From Promerops cafer (taxonomy: Eukaryota; Chordata; Aves; Passeriformes; Nectariniidae), in assembly GCA_013398275.1 (NCBI GenBank), contig VZSE01015521.1:1373893-1437892 (forward strand): a DNA stretch of 64,000 nt. The letters are read 5' to 3'. The position numbers were made by a program, and so were the translations under genes. Shown piece after piece: positions 41,096 through 51,720 of the stretch. Below the pieces are notes generated by a model. It searched no databases. It was not told the DNA's origin and saw nothing but the letters and a program-made list of their open reading frames with translations. Position 1 is the stretch's first letter; each line of letters begins with the position of its first letter.

Positions 41096-41734
41096 CTAAC
41101 AATGCTGCTTTTCAATTGAGAAAATTCTGTCAATGATGCTGGAGCCTGGTCTTGCTCCAGCACCAGCCTGGTCTCCAGGAACACCAAAGCCACGTGGATA
41201 GCCCTGGGAGTAGCTGCAAACTTGAAGCCCATTCAAAACTCCCTGTTGGCCACCCTTCCCATCTCCCTGTTGCTCTGGCAGGCAGCAGACTGTGTTTGGG
41301 TTCAGACTGCCTACAAACCTCATCAGCCTCTGCAGCAACTCTTTTAGGAGAGACCTTGGATTGCCTTGTCCACTGTCACTTATGCAGGTCAAACACCGAC
41401 TGTCCAGACCTACCCTCAATCCAGGTAAAACTGCCTTTGATACAGGTGAGGTATAAATCACATTCCAGCAGGCACGACTTGCTCCAGCCTCAGGCCACGT
41501 GAAACAGTGCTGTGGCAGGCACAGGGTCAGGGTCGGGACACCGTGCCACCCTCTGAGAGATGAGCAGAGTCTCATGGCAGAAAACACCAGGTTCAGAAGC
41601 AGCTCTATGGCTATTTCACTGATGCTGTCACTGTTCTTCAGGCGAGCACCACCAGCCGGGCCACAGCAGCAGCTCAGCTGTGACAAAAGTGACAGGCCTA
41701 TGAAACGTAAAATCAAACTGGAGCAGGTTGTCAC
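41096..41734 (-). other. Unidentified 212-codon ORF in a GC-rich block
   Basis: This is the longest open frame outside POMGNT2 and the CpG island. It sits in a block (about 41130-41830) that is clearly richer in GC than the AT-rich DNA on either side. I do not recognise the product. It begins with a moderately hydrophobic, cysteine-containing stretch and its C-terminal part (about residues 165-200) is rich in glycine and glutamine. Overlapping plus-strand frames of 116 and 114 codons show that the block is simply poor in stop codons. It may be an unclassified interspersed repeat, an old retrocopy or chance. I lean to non-coding. Confidence 0.2.
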
Positions 41735-41830
41735 TGCTCAAGTGAGACCCTCAGGGACACCGTTCCTTGCTCCTGCTCTGCCCCTGCCTTCTACAGCTGT
41801 GTGCAGATACATGTTTTGCTCTGTGAGAAG

Positions 41831-44269
41831 TAGTTTTGTGTAACTGCAAAAAACTACCACGTGTCCTTGTCCTCCCAATTATCCACACTTGGAAGTAAAA
41901 GGTATTTAGTCAAATATATTTTTAGTTGGTAAAGCAAACAGACATGAATCTGAATGCAAAGAGGGAAGGAAGACAGTGAAGGATATAGTGTTATTTTATC
42001 ATTGTTTAATAGGACAGGATAGTGCTCCAAGTGCTTTGGAAATCTGACAGTTGCTTTGAATACAAAACTGTGACTGTGGTAGAAAACAGATCTACTCGCT
42101 GTCAGTGCACAAGCTGCACTCCACTGCTAGGGCTGAGGTAATCTCTCTTCAGGCCAGTGTGGCAAAATCAGTTTCCACCAAGAATCCAGACTGATCCTTT
42201 AACCAAGGAGTAGTTCTGTATATCACATATACCTTTTTTCCTTCCCTTAAGGACAGCTCCTTCCATTATAGACTCTCCTTTGCTGTTAATCAAAGTGCAC
42301 CCGTTACCTGAGTGAGAAACACCTGCATGTGGGATTACTCCAGTGCACTGTTTATTGTCTCCATCTAATCCATTTTACAATTATCACCTTAGCACAGAGA
42401 GAAAGCTACTTTTGCATCACAGACCTGAGAACAAAAAGCTTATGAAAAAGCCAATTCTCCCCTCCTCCTCAAACTTCAACAATATGACTTTTCACTGTGC
42501 CTTTGTCATTTTGACATAAAAGAAAAAGTCAGTGACATTTTCAAGTTTTGTTGTTGTGCACCAGTGGGGTTTCAAATACTGCAGAAGAACATAATTACAT
42601 TTATAGACACTTTTGACTGTAACTTAAATGTTGCAACAGCTATAATAGTCTCTTAGAGATAAGAAAAAATAGGCATTTAGCTCAAAATGTATGTTCTGAT
42701 TAAACTGAAAATGGGCATCACCTTTTTCCTGGACTGCCTTTTGGTATCTAAAAGTTTTTTCTATAAATACTACACTATGGGTTTTCAAACCATCAACTTC
42801 CTACAGAGAGAAAAATACACATTTTAGTATTTAATCGTTCTCATATGAAATACTGTAAGAGAGAAGGCATGACATGTACTTAGTAAAATTGATAGAAAGT
42901 CACTTCCTCCCATTCTGATATTTAATTATATCTCATTAGAAAAGCAAAAAATAGTGCAAATCCAAGTCGATGAATCAGCTGTTTACTTTATTTATTTATA
43001 GGCATTTATATAGTGCTCATCACCATAGCAACCAGGAGCCTTTTCTTCTTGTTCAAAGGAAAAGTTGTAATTTCAAAATGTGATCCTTTGATGTCACAGT
43101 GCAAATAGGTACTTAGGTCCTTTGCTGCAAACACTTTAGGCAGGTGCCTGAAGTACACGAACCAAGTCAAACGTGCGATGGAAGAGACAGAAACAGAGAA
43201 AGGAAAAATAAAAGGAAAGGAACCTTGAGACAAGTGAGAAAAAGGGAAAGAGGGAAAGAGTAAAGGGCTTTCTTATGAAAATCCACAATGTCTCGTGCCC
43301 AACAATAAGCCATGATCACCCCAGTACTTTTTACCTGTAATAACAAGTGTCTGGTTCATGGAGAACAGTCCAATTAATGAAGACCAATCACTAAGTTCCA
43401 AGTTTATGCTGAGGGCACTGGTGAATATTCTTAAGTAAGGATTTTTAAAAGGACAGTACCTTAAAAATGAGGCTGCAAAGGGCTGTCTCCCTTTTGTGAG
43501 CAGAGAAGTCAGAAGCCTCATTTTGACTACTACTCTTTTCTGATCCCCCAGCAATTAGACATTACCAAATTCCCACAGAATTAATAGATCTTTTAAAAAA
43601 TGCCATCTGCTCACAAAACATCAAAGAAATGTGTAAATTAGAACACTGCTCCTGCATACACCATTACAGAATGAATTACTAGGTATGTCCTGCAATTGCA
43701 GTTTCCTCATGATACTGCTGGGAACTTCTTTTCAGACCCCCAAAAGAGACTGAAATTGGTTTTACACTATTTCATCTGGTTCTTTCCCACCATTGTATAG
43801 CTGATACACATACATGAACAATATAGTATTTCAGATTGAATGAATGAATTTCTAATTGGGACAGAAAGGAAAAAAAAAAGGTCTCTTTGGCCTGTTGTCA
43901 TTTTGTTATATAAGAGACACTATCATGAAAATTTCTTCAAGACACTGATATGTGAAGTTATCTTCAACTCTGTATTTAGCTTGATCCTAACATCCTTATA
44001 AGCCAATACTGTCCAAAGCAGTTAAATAAGGAGTGTTCAGTTGTTCTCAAACTAAATACATAAATCTTTACTCAAGAATGGTGGTTATTCTGTAGTCTTT
44101 TTTTATACTGTATTCTAAATAGGGCAGAAGCTGCATGTATGACAGCAGGAAAAGTGACAAGTTCCTTATCTGGAAAAGCACCAGCAGGCACTGTTATCAG
44201 AGCAGACCAGCTCTTTTAAAGTGGATTGATGAAGCTATTTTTAAAAACACCTAATAACATCACAGAGGA
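41831..44269. other. Intronic DNA without recognised genes
   Basis: AT-rich unique sequence. The longest frames are under 100 codons. No repeat family is recognised. Sequence around 42980-43040 carries a TTTATTTATTTATAG stretch of low complexity. Confidence 0.5.
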
Positions 44270-44720
44270 GACTCTGATCTCTGCAAAGGTGAGCCGCACA
44301 GCTCGATACTCCTGGGAGGCAGCTAATGAAACTGGAGCTTGTCATACACAGACTGCGGCCAGTAATTGGCTTTGAACACTCGCAGCTGAGCCTCCCCCGT
44401 GCTGAGCTCACTGCCCCGCTCACAGCTCCTGCCAAACGCAGGCGGAGCCGGGCGCTGTCTGGCACGACCAGGTGTGAGTGGCCCTCTCTCCCCTGCCCGT
44501 GCCACCAGGCACTATCTGCACACGTGGAAGGCAAAGAAAGAAACCTGCTTTCTTCCAGCCCCTCACACCTACCAGTTGGCTTCCAGGACAGGGAGAGACA
44601 GTTGTGTCGGGAAGGTGGCAAAGCGGTGTCGGAGCAGGCGGTGTGCCGATGGAGAAGAAGGGAACACGTTCTACCACAGAAGGTGAAGGAAAGGGGGGGA
44701 CGACCTGAAAGGAGAAGGAA
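44270..44720. promoter_or_regulatory. GC- and CpG-enriched block within the intron
   Basis: Raised CpG content between two AT-rich stretches, for example GGCGGAGCCGGGCGCTGTC at about 44440-44458 and GGTGTCGGAGCAGGCGGTG near 44624. Stop codons are scarce on both strands here, which explains several overlapping open frames of up to 149 codons. It lies about 2 kb inside the inferred intron from the main CpG island, so an alternative first exon or enhancer is possible. No specific motif settles this. Confidence 0.3.
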
Positions 44721-46259
44721 GAGGGTCCCAGGTCACGCCTTCATCCAGCACAGCAGAACCACCAACAAATGCTAACCCTCAGTCAGTGCTCTGTGCCAAT
44801 GGTGCAAAGTCCCTTAGGGACAGCCACTGGCTTCCCCAGGAAGGCAGCCAGCAAAACAGGGGAGCATCACTCATCTTCCCCAAAACTCCACTGACCCTTC
44901 CTAGCCCACTCTTCCCTGACCTTTGCGGACCCACAGATCCACTCTACCTCTCAATGTAAACTTCAACACTGAATTCTGCAACCACCCTGGAACACAACCT
45001 AAGAAAATAGTGTCCCACAGTGTGAGAAGACTCTTTGTCCTCTTGAAGACATTTTATCTGCATAGCTGAGGATATCTGATCTGGTTGTGTGGTTTAATGC
45101 TCTCCTTTGCGCCACCTTCTTTTTCATGATTCTTCCTGCCTCCCACTACTTCCTAGAAAAATCCACTCCTTCACAGCCTAGATACTGGAAAAGCCATTTT
45201 AAATAGAAAGCAGTTTCTTCTGCTGAGAAAAGTCATCTATGGCTCTGATCATTTGATAGTTTTGCTTGTGGAAGATCTCTAAGTCTCTATCTTTTAAAAC
45301 ACATCCTAAAGACCTTGCTATGTTAGAGCACAGGCCAGAAACATTAAAAACTCTAGGGAGCAGCAAGTGAATGTGGGCTGATGTCATAGGGAACCATTTA
45401 AACCCACAGCACTTATGGAACACTTTAAAGCAACAATTTTTAAGAGAAAGGGGGTGAGAAAAAGGGGAATGAGAATATTCAATTTCCAGATGATTGTAGC
45501 AAACCTCAGTAAGTTCACAATGAGATGCAGCTCAGGAGACTGGAAATTTAGCTGGAAAGAGATTTCCATATAGTCAATCCATTTTGCACATTGCTTAATA
45601 GAGAGTGGGCTTGAAGTAATTAGTCCCAAAACATTACCCAGGCACCTAGAGTGCATGTTCATGGCACACTTCACAAGTGTTGGAAGCTGAACTCCAGCTT
45701 TGATGACAGCTAATTAAAACAGAAAAGTGAGACTCCAAGTAAAACTGCCACCTTGCAATCATAAACCGTTCAAAATGCACTCTGGCAGAAAAGCAGACCG
45801 CAAGGCAGCTTTCCTGTATCTAGTTCATGCATTTGGTATCTACCACGGTTCTGAAAATGACATTGCAACATAAACACCCTGTCTTACAGCTGATGTGTTT
45901 AGCCTAAGTCAGATTTGTTTCAGGGAGAACGTCCTTGCAGAGAATAAGAGCTCATCTGGTTCCCAGCTAAGCCAAGGCTTGAGCTAACAAGCCAATCAAT
46001 CAGTTCAAGCGTTTTGAGATTGCTCTTAAAAGGAGCCGTTTCTGTTTTATTACCAAAGTCAGCAGTCACCGTTTAAAAGTCAGCATTTGTCAATAGTTAC
46101 CCAACTATGGCACTGGTGTGAAAACACTGATACATTCCCTTGGCTTGAGCAGTTGTTCACATACAGTCCTTATTCTCATCACCAGAGGAGAGTGTGCCTC
46201 TCCAATTTATTTATTTTTCCAAACATGGAGCCTTTATCTTCATAGCCCATTTAAAGTCT
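44721..46259. other. Intronic DNA next to the promoter island
   Basis: Unique sequence with no recognised gene or repeat. The part at about 45940-46130 contains CCAATCAATCAG and TGTCAATAGT-type homeodomain/TALE-like cores and has a conserved-element look, but this is compositional inference. Confidence 0.45.
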
Positions 46260-46569
46260 GGGTTAATTGAGGGGGGCTGGAAGGAAGCACGGGGACCCAG
46301 CAGACACCGGTGAGCCCACCCTCGGAACATGCATGTGCAATGCATCCAGAGCTGACACAGGCAAGAGAAACTTTTCCACCATGCTTAGTCAGCACACAAT
46401 AATTAAAAAGGTGCACGGTGTGATAAACCCGGCATCCGTATCCACTGGGGCCAAACTCGCAAATTCACTGCTGAGCTTTCAAAGCCGAGGACGGGTGTCG
46501 GGGGGGCTAGGGGGGTGGTGTCCCAAGGCACTCAGCCATCAAGGAAAACTGTCAGGAGAACATTTAGAT

Positions 46570-46580
46570 CTTTACCTGCC
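46570..46580 (-). other. Candidate splice donor CAG/GTAAAG
   Basis: On the minus strand the sequence reads GGCAG followed by GTAAAG, close to the consensus for U1 pairing. The exon would end at 46576. Splicing to the acceptor at 17909 would remove 28,667 bases. Confidence 0.45.
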
Positions 46581-46663
46581 CCAGTAGGTTTTAAACCTGC
46601 AGCGCCTTTGACCTCTGGGGAGGTTATCAGAGTTGTAACTGAAGAGCCGCCTGCGCCGCGCAC

Positions 46664-46673
46664 CCTCACCGCG
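46664..46673 (-). other. Alternative candidate splice donor CGCG/GTGAGG
   Basis: On the minus strand CCGCG is followed by GTGAGG. Its intronic side is as good as the downstream candidate, but its exonic side (CG rather than AG) is weaker. Confidence 0.3.
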
Positions 46674-46888
46674 GGCGGGCGGGCCGGAGCGCTCTCGCTG
46701 CCCGGCTGTGCAGAGGTGTCCACGGCCGCAGTGCCAGCCCCGCTCCGGGAGGCTTCCCTGGCTTGTCCGCCTCCCCGCCGTGGGGTCGCCGCCGACCACG
46801 AGGGACATGGCCCCGCTCCCCCCGCTTCCCCATCACCCGCTCTCCCTTCGGGAAGGAGGAGGCGGCAGCAGCAGCCGCCGCCGGCCCC

Positions 46889-46889
46889 N
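46889..46889. other. Unresolved base (N) in the CpG island
   Basis: A single N sits in CCGGCCCCNCGGGGCGGG. GC-rich promoters are often poorly resolved, so nearby base calls and lengths deserve caution. Any reading frame crossing this point is uncertain. Confidence 0.99.
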
Positions 46890-46918
46890 CGGGGCGGGCG
46901 AGCCTCGCAGGCGGCGGC

Positions 46919-46929
46919 CGCGCATGCCC
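46919..46929 (-). promoter_or_regulatory. NRF1-like site
   Basis: CGCGCATGCCC matches the NRF1 consensus YGCGCAYGCGC at 10 of 11 positions. The site is near-palindromic, so strand has little meaning. NRF1 sites are frequent in TATA-less CpG-island promoters close to the start of transcription. Confidence 0.5.
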
Positions 46930-46943
46930 GGTGCGGGCGAAGG

Positions 46944-46963
46944 GCATTGTGGAGGCTGCAGTT
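46944..46963 (-). promoter_or_regulatory. ZNF143/THAP11 (SBS)-like motif
   Basis: GCATTGTGGAGGCTGCAGTT on the plus strand agrees with the reverse complement of the ACTACAAxTCCCAxxxTGC motif at about 15 of 19 informative positions, including the full GCATTGTGG core and the AGTT end. In vertebrates this element sits at promoters, usually close to the start site. Binding is inferred. Confidence 0.45.
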
Positions 46964-47274
46964 CGCGGGCTCTGAGGGCGGGCGTCCTGCTTGGGCGGGC
47001 AGCGCACACCCTGTCCCCGCTGCTGTCCGCGCTTCTGCCCCGCGTTCCTGCCCCCGGTCCTGCTCGGCGGTGTTCCGTGCACACCCTGCGGCCGGTGCCA
47101 GCTCCCACCCCTGCTCCCACCGCAGCCCGGCGGGTTCCGCTCCCGGCTCTCTTCCCGGGCTGCCCAGCCCTTGCCTCCTCGGCTGATCGGTTTCTTGGAG
47201 CCCTCTGCTTTTCCCAGCCGTCTGCGTTGCCCACCTGCAGCTCCTCGTCTTTCTGCCAAATCTCCTTCAGCCTC

Positions 47275-47640
47275 CACAGAATCATCAAGGCTGGGAGAGA
47301 CCTTTCAGATCATTCAGTCCAAGTGTCCATCCAGCACTACTGCTGTAACCCCTAAACCACTTCACCCAGCACCAGATCCAAGTGTCTCTTGAACACCTCC
47401 GGAGATGGTGACTTTAACACACCCCTGGGCAACCTGTTCCAATGCCTGACCACTCTAACAGTGAAAATTTTGTTGTTAATAGCTTATATGACTCTCCCCT
47501 GTCCCAGCTTAAGGCCATTTCCTCTCATGCTAGGCATGGCAGGAGAGACCTGCCCCCACCTCACTGCACCCTCCCTTCAGATGGTCGTAGAGGTCAACGA
47601 AGTCTCCCCTGAGCCTCCTCTTTTGCTGTACTTCCCATCT
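47275..47640 (-). mobile_element. CR1 LINE fragment next to the promoter island
   Basis: Plus-strand sequence starts CACAGAATCATCAAGGCTGG and then carries GAGACCTTTCAGATCATTCA, GGGCAACCTGTTCCAATGCC and AAGTCTCCCCTGAGCCTCCT. All are standard reverse-complement CR1 blocks in the right order, so the element lies on the minus strand. It is 5'-truncated near 47640 with no coding capacity. Its 3' end lies about 300 bases from the inferred transcription start region, so it marks the edge of the island. Confidence 0.88.
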
Positions 47641-48002
47641 CCTCCTCACACTGTCCTACCCCTGTCGCTCTGGGTCCCTTTCTCACCCTCTACTCCCCCT
47701 GCCCTGCAGGCTTCTTCCTTGCTGCCCACACTCCTTGCCCTCTTCCACTCAGAAAGAGGTGCTAAAGCAGAGGGCAGCCATCCTTACGACGAGTACACGG
47801 CTCCAAATCCACCAGGAAAACCTGACAGATTGCAGGCACCTGTATCCTTAGTGAAGGAAGGTTCCTTCCCACCAGGGAAATTGTGACAGTGGCGGCAGGT
47901 CACATTCACATGGTGGTGTTTGCTACAGTCAGGCCCCACCAGAGCAGCCCACAGACCATTACAGCTTGAAAAACCACCGAGAGCATGCTGAGCCAGTGGA
48001 CA

Positions 48003-48026
48003 TGTGTGTGTGTGTATGTGTGTGTA
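48003..48026. repeat. Short (TG)n microsatellite
   Basis: TGTGTGTGTGTGTATGTGTG with a few more bases; a dinucleotide tract with one interruption. Confidence 0.9.
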
Positions 48027-51000
48027 ACAGCACCTCTGCTCCCAGCCTCTCCCAAAGTCAACGGGGCTTTTGTCATTCACTTCACTGAGGCTTTTGTTTC
48101 TCATGGGAGCTTCCCATTTCCAAAGCCATACAGAGCTCTCACTCAATGGGAAGGGCAGATAGAGGTTTGGTAGCATCTTTCACATTAGCTGGTGTTTGTA
48201 TGCATAGCTAAATGCTCCCAGAGTGACAGGACTGCTAAACGTGCATGCAGGAATTTAATATAAAAGTTGAACAGTTGAAAAGTTGGCTCCTGAAAAGCTG
48301 ATAATCATTTGGGGGAAATCAAATCTAAAAGCTCAGTGCTCCTTCAACCAGCCTCTTTTCTGCCTTACAAATTTTGTAGCTAATAATCTGAAGAATTAAC
48401 TTGTGTCACAAGAGATACACACAAGAACTGAGGGTTTTCAGGAATGCTTGTTGCTACTTAAAATTTAATTTCGTTACAGTCTCTATGAATTCTAGTGTTG
48501 AGCTCCCATGGACTGACAAGGCAAATGTCAGGCTTCTGAGATTTGTTTTTCAGTTTGTTCAAGAACTATTACACTAATGAAATCCATTGCAAGAGATACC
48601 ATCTACTCTGTTTCTCATTAAGTTTCTGAGTTATAGTCCAGTCTTGGACAGACTTCGGAATGCTGGACCCACATCCCTTTAACGAGAGCAACAGTGCCAA
48701 ATAATCATTATCATCATAATTTTCATGATTTCATTGGAATTTTCACTGGAATAAAAAGTCACTTTTTCAACAATGTTTAGAGATATCCATTAATCTTCCC
48801 AAGGCATTTGTAAGTAGAAATCCTGACTAAGATTTCACAAATACCTGCTTGCATATTCACGTAAATGTCATCTGCAGTGCTACTTTTCCTCCTTGTTATG
48901 AAATATTTAATGAACCAGTCAAAAGCCAGACACTACAGTAATTTGAATCAAGTGGCCAGTCACGTATCACAGACGATGAATGGCTGAAGACACAGACATA
49001 ATCGTTCAAGAAAAAAAGAACACCCATAAGCTGGAATGTGTTTCTATGAAATATTCATAGGGTTGTGGTGATTTATTGTCATGTCTGCTTCAGAATAACC
49101 TGCAGTGGGAAAAAGAGCATAATCTGATAAACTTTTCATGCAAAACAGTTCATTCGTTATTCCTGGAGTAAGAAGTTTGTAGACCCACACCTGTTTAAGC
49201 ACATCATCTGTACAGAGTAGGGATGTGTTTTCCTTAATGCAGGGTTTTACAGGGGATACCTACTGGAAGCAGTGTGTACATGCTAATGGCAGAGACAGTC
49301 CCTTCAGGTGCCCAGGCACAGGTGCCTAGAGCAATTTTGGACAGTTTAGGTTGCCCAAGACGTCTACACAAGGCTGGTAGAAACAACGTGGGACCTATAA
49401 GAAGACACTGCCTGGCCTGAACTTGAGCTTCAACGTAGTCACACAGTTATATTGCCCAAATCACTTCTGATGTGACCATTCAGGGAATAAATCAGCTTTT
49501 ACAGACACAGGCAGAGGATGGGCTCACAACTGGGAGCTAGAACAGTTAAGTTATCCTTTACAGTTCAATAGACAAAGCTGCATCTCCAACCAGAAGCAAA
49601 CATTGGAATGTTTCCAACCCATACATCCTCTCCTCACATCACCTTCTACACCTGTGCTATAGCTCTCTCTGTATGTAGAGCCTCTTTGAATGAGAAAATG
49701 CCAGAGGGTTGGGTCCTGGAAGCTGACCCCACCCAGCAGAGTCACTGATGTGCCCACTCGTGAACATCAATACATGGAACTGCAGCACTCCAAGCCTTGC
49801 TCAGCTGAAGTCAACTAGATCCACTGGCTTCTTTGTTGTGTGTCTCTGTGTGAGGCTGCCTCAGCTTTTTTGGCCATTTACTGAATGCCTCTGTTCTCCC
49901 TTGCTTTTCACTACCTCTGTGTGCTGCACAAATTGTGGGTACTTGTGCTCTTATCCTTTCCACGGAGAGGAAAGGACGGAGAGAAGGATCTACACAAGCT
50001 GTTGGTAGGATTGTGCTGGGGTTTAGCCACTCAGATTTTTTTTAAATGCCAGCTTTGTGAAATGCATTTGGTGGGGATAGTGGGACACACAATCCCAAGG
50101 GACGTAGCAGTCTTCCTGTGGTATAATCACAGCTCAGCAGAGCCTGCGGGCCAACCAACCACTATGTAAAACTGGATGAGCACCAGTGATTCCAGTCTTG
50201 TAAGAGGTAATAAGCAACATCCGTGGAGTGTGCTGCTGCCTAATCATCCTGCCAAGGAAAATTGTTTCAGCCAAAAACTTCGGTGAAGCCATTTGGGACT
50301 GAAGGCACCACGGAACCCTCTGCACATCCGCTCAGCATATGCTAAATGCGGGCAGCAGAGAGAGCTGAACGAGGGACTTTGAAAGTGCTATATGCCTCAA
50401 ACCTCTCTTACAAATTCATGTAATTCACTAAAGAAATTATACATATTCATGCTGTTTTACCTCAGGACTATGAATTTGTTTGGAGGGGATAAATGCTTTC
50501 TTGCCTCCAAAGAGCAAGGTTTCATTCAACTGTGTCTCTTTTGGAAAAAGCAAGCAGTGACCCCAATCTCTGCAGTACCTGGCAGCCAGTAATAGCTGTA
50601 TCATGATCAGTATCTGCCCTCTAGTAGCAATTTTTCACACATTGGTGTCGAACACACGCAGGAGTAAAAAAGGAAATAAATCTGCTGCTGAGCAATGCTG
50701 CTACTGAAATGACTTGTGCCTATGAGGTGGTGAGGATGCTGGGTGTTCTGAAAGCACAGCTCTGATCCCAGTTTCACTTCTTAAGCCCAAGGGCTGGGTA
50801 ATTGCTGGTGTTGCCAAAGAAGGTTAAGGCTTTGTTTATCTTGTTGCAGGTAAAATGAGGTGAAATGAGCACATGTGCTGTTAAAGAGGGGAGCAAACAT
50901 GACTATTCTATACAAAGAGAGATCAGAAAGAGACTTGTAAGGATGACAGTTAAAACTATCCACTAGTTTCATGGTGATACTAAGAGAAGAAGAAGACTTC

Positions 51001-51539
51001 CCAGTCCCACAAGCAGGGCACCAACCCCTGCTTCTGCTGCTAGCAGTGGGATCCCACTGAGCACAGAAGTGAGCAGCACGTGGCAATCCACACTAGCATG
51101 ACAGCAAGCAATGGAGAGAGTAGCTCTTTCCTAGCTCTTCCTGGAGTGGTGACAGCTTCTGCTTGGTTTTTGGAGTGGTCTGCTTAGTTTGGAATGCAGG
51201 ACAGTTAGATAAGCAAACACCTGATTTATTTAGCCATTCACTTATTTAACAACATGGTACAGGCAAACTATTAACCAGTAAGGAATTTTTCCTTATAACA
51301 GGAAACCCATTCATATATGGGCTTGAAGTAGATGTTTCTGTTAAATATGATATAAATCCAACTAAATATAAATCTCCACAATACAAAAAAGGATTAAGTG
51401 GGTACTAGTGACAATGAATAAAAGACAGGAAAATGGAGAAATCCAATGGCAGTCGGCATCAACAGATGTGCCAAAAGCTCCCTTGTATGACAAAATGACT
51501 GTCTCATGAAATATTAGCAACTATCCAAAACTGGGAAAG

Positions 51540-51720
51540 TGTGAAAATCTTGTTGCTGTATAAATTATCTAAGACACTCCTGCCAATTACAGACTTGCTG
51601 TGAGGAAGAGAGACATTGGTAATCATGACAGCGACTGTATTTGAGTGTCATGTGAATATTCTCGGGCGATTATTCAAATCAATCATTTCTTGTCCCTGTA
51701 GGAAAGATTCATCACTCTCA
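51540..51720. promoter_or_regulatory. Candidate conserved non-coding element (composition only)
   Basis: The stretch contains TGGTAATCATGACAGCGACTG, GTCATGTGAATATTCTCGG and ATTATTCAAATCAATCATTT. It mixes AT-rich homeodomain-like cores with isolated CpGs and shows no repeat or frame. Enhancer function is only inferred. Confidence 0.2.

Larger units (their letters stand above)
46576..46965 (-). other. POMGNT2: Predicted POMGNT2 non-coding first exon
   Basis: Inferred from the CpG island, the initiation-type motif at 46944-46963 and the donor GGGGCAG/GTAAAG at 46576/46575 on the minus strand. The transcription start is a guess, likely within or just above the ZNF143-like motif. A second donor, CGCG/GTGAGG at 46670/46669, would give a shorter exon. 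Both options leave frames open from upstream ATGs into the coding exon, as described in the findings. Confidence 0.4.
46260..47260 (-). promoter_or_regulatory. POMGNT2: CpG island, inferred POMGNT2 promoter
   Basis: This is the only dense CpG island in the window. It is very GC-rich with frequent CpG from about 46640 to 47200 and has a weaker shoulder from 46260. It includes several GGGCGGG-type Sp1 sites (near 46672-46680, 46892-46898 and 46979-47001), an NRF1-like site and a ZNF143/THAP11-like site, and no TATA box that I can see. This is the usual architecture of a housekeeping promoter. Assignment to POMGNT2 rests on the need for an upstream 5' exon on the minus strand, strong minus-strand donors inside the island, and the similar size of the human gene (about 27 kb, from memory). 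It could also drive a divergent plus-strand transcript. One base is unresolved (46889). Confidence 0.7.

Noticed and set aside
46515..47392. Large overlapping ORFs (133-223 codons) on both strands in the CpG island
   Set aside because: They follow from very high GC content with few stop codons. They cross the N, overlap each other in several frames and are proline/arginine/alanine-rich with no domain.
47389..47886. 165-codon plus-strand ORF
   Set aside because: Its first third is the antisense of a CR1 3' end, and the rest has no recognisable feature.
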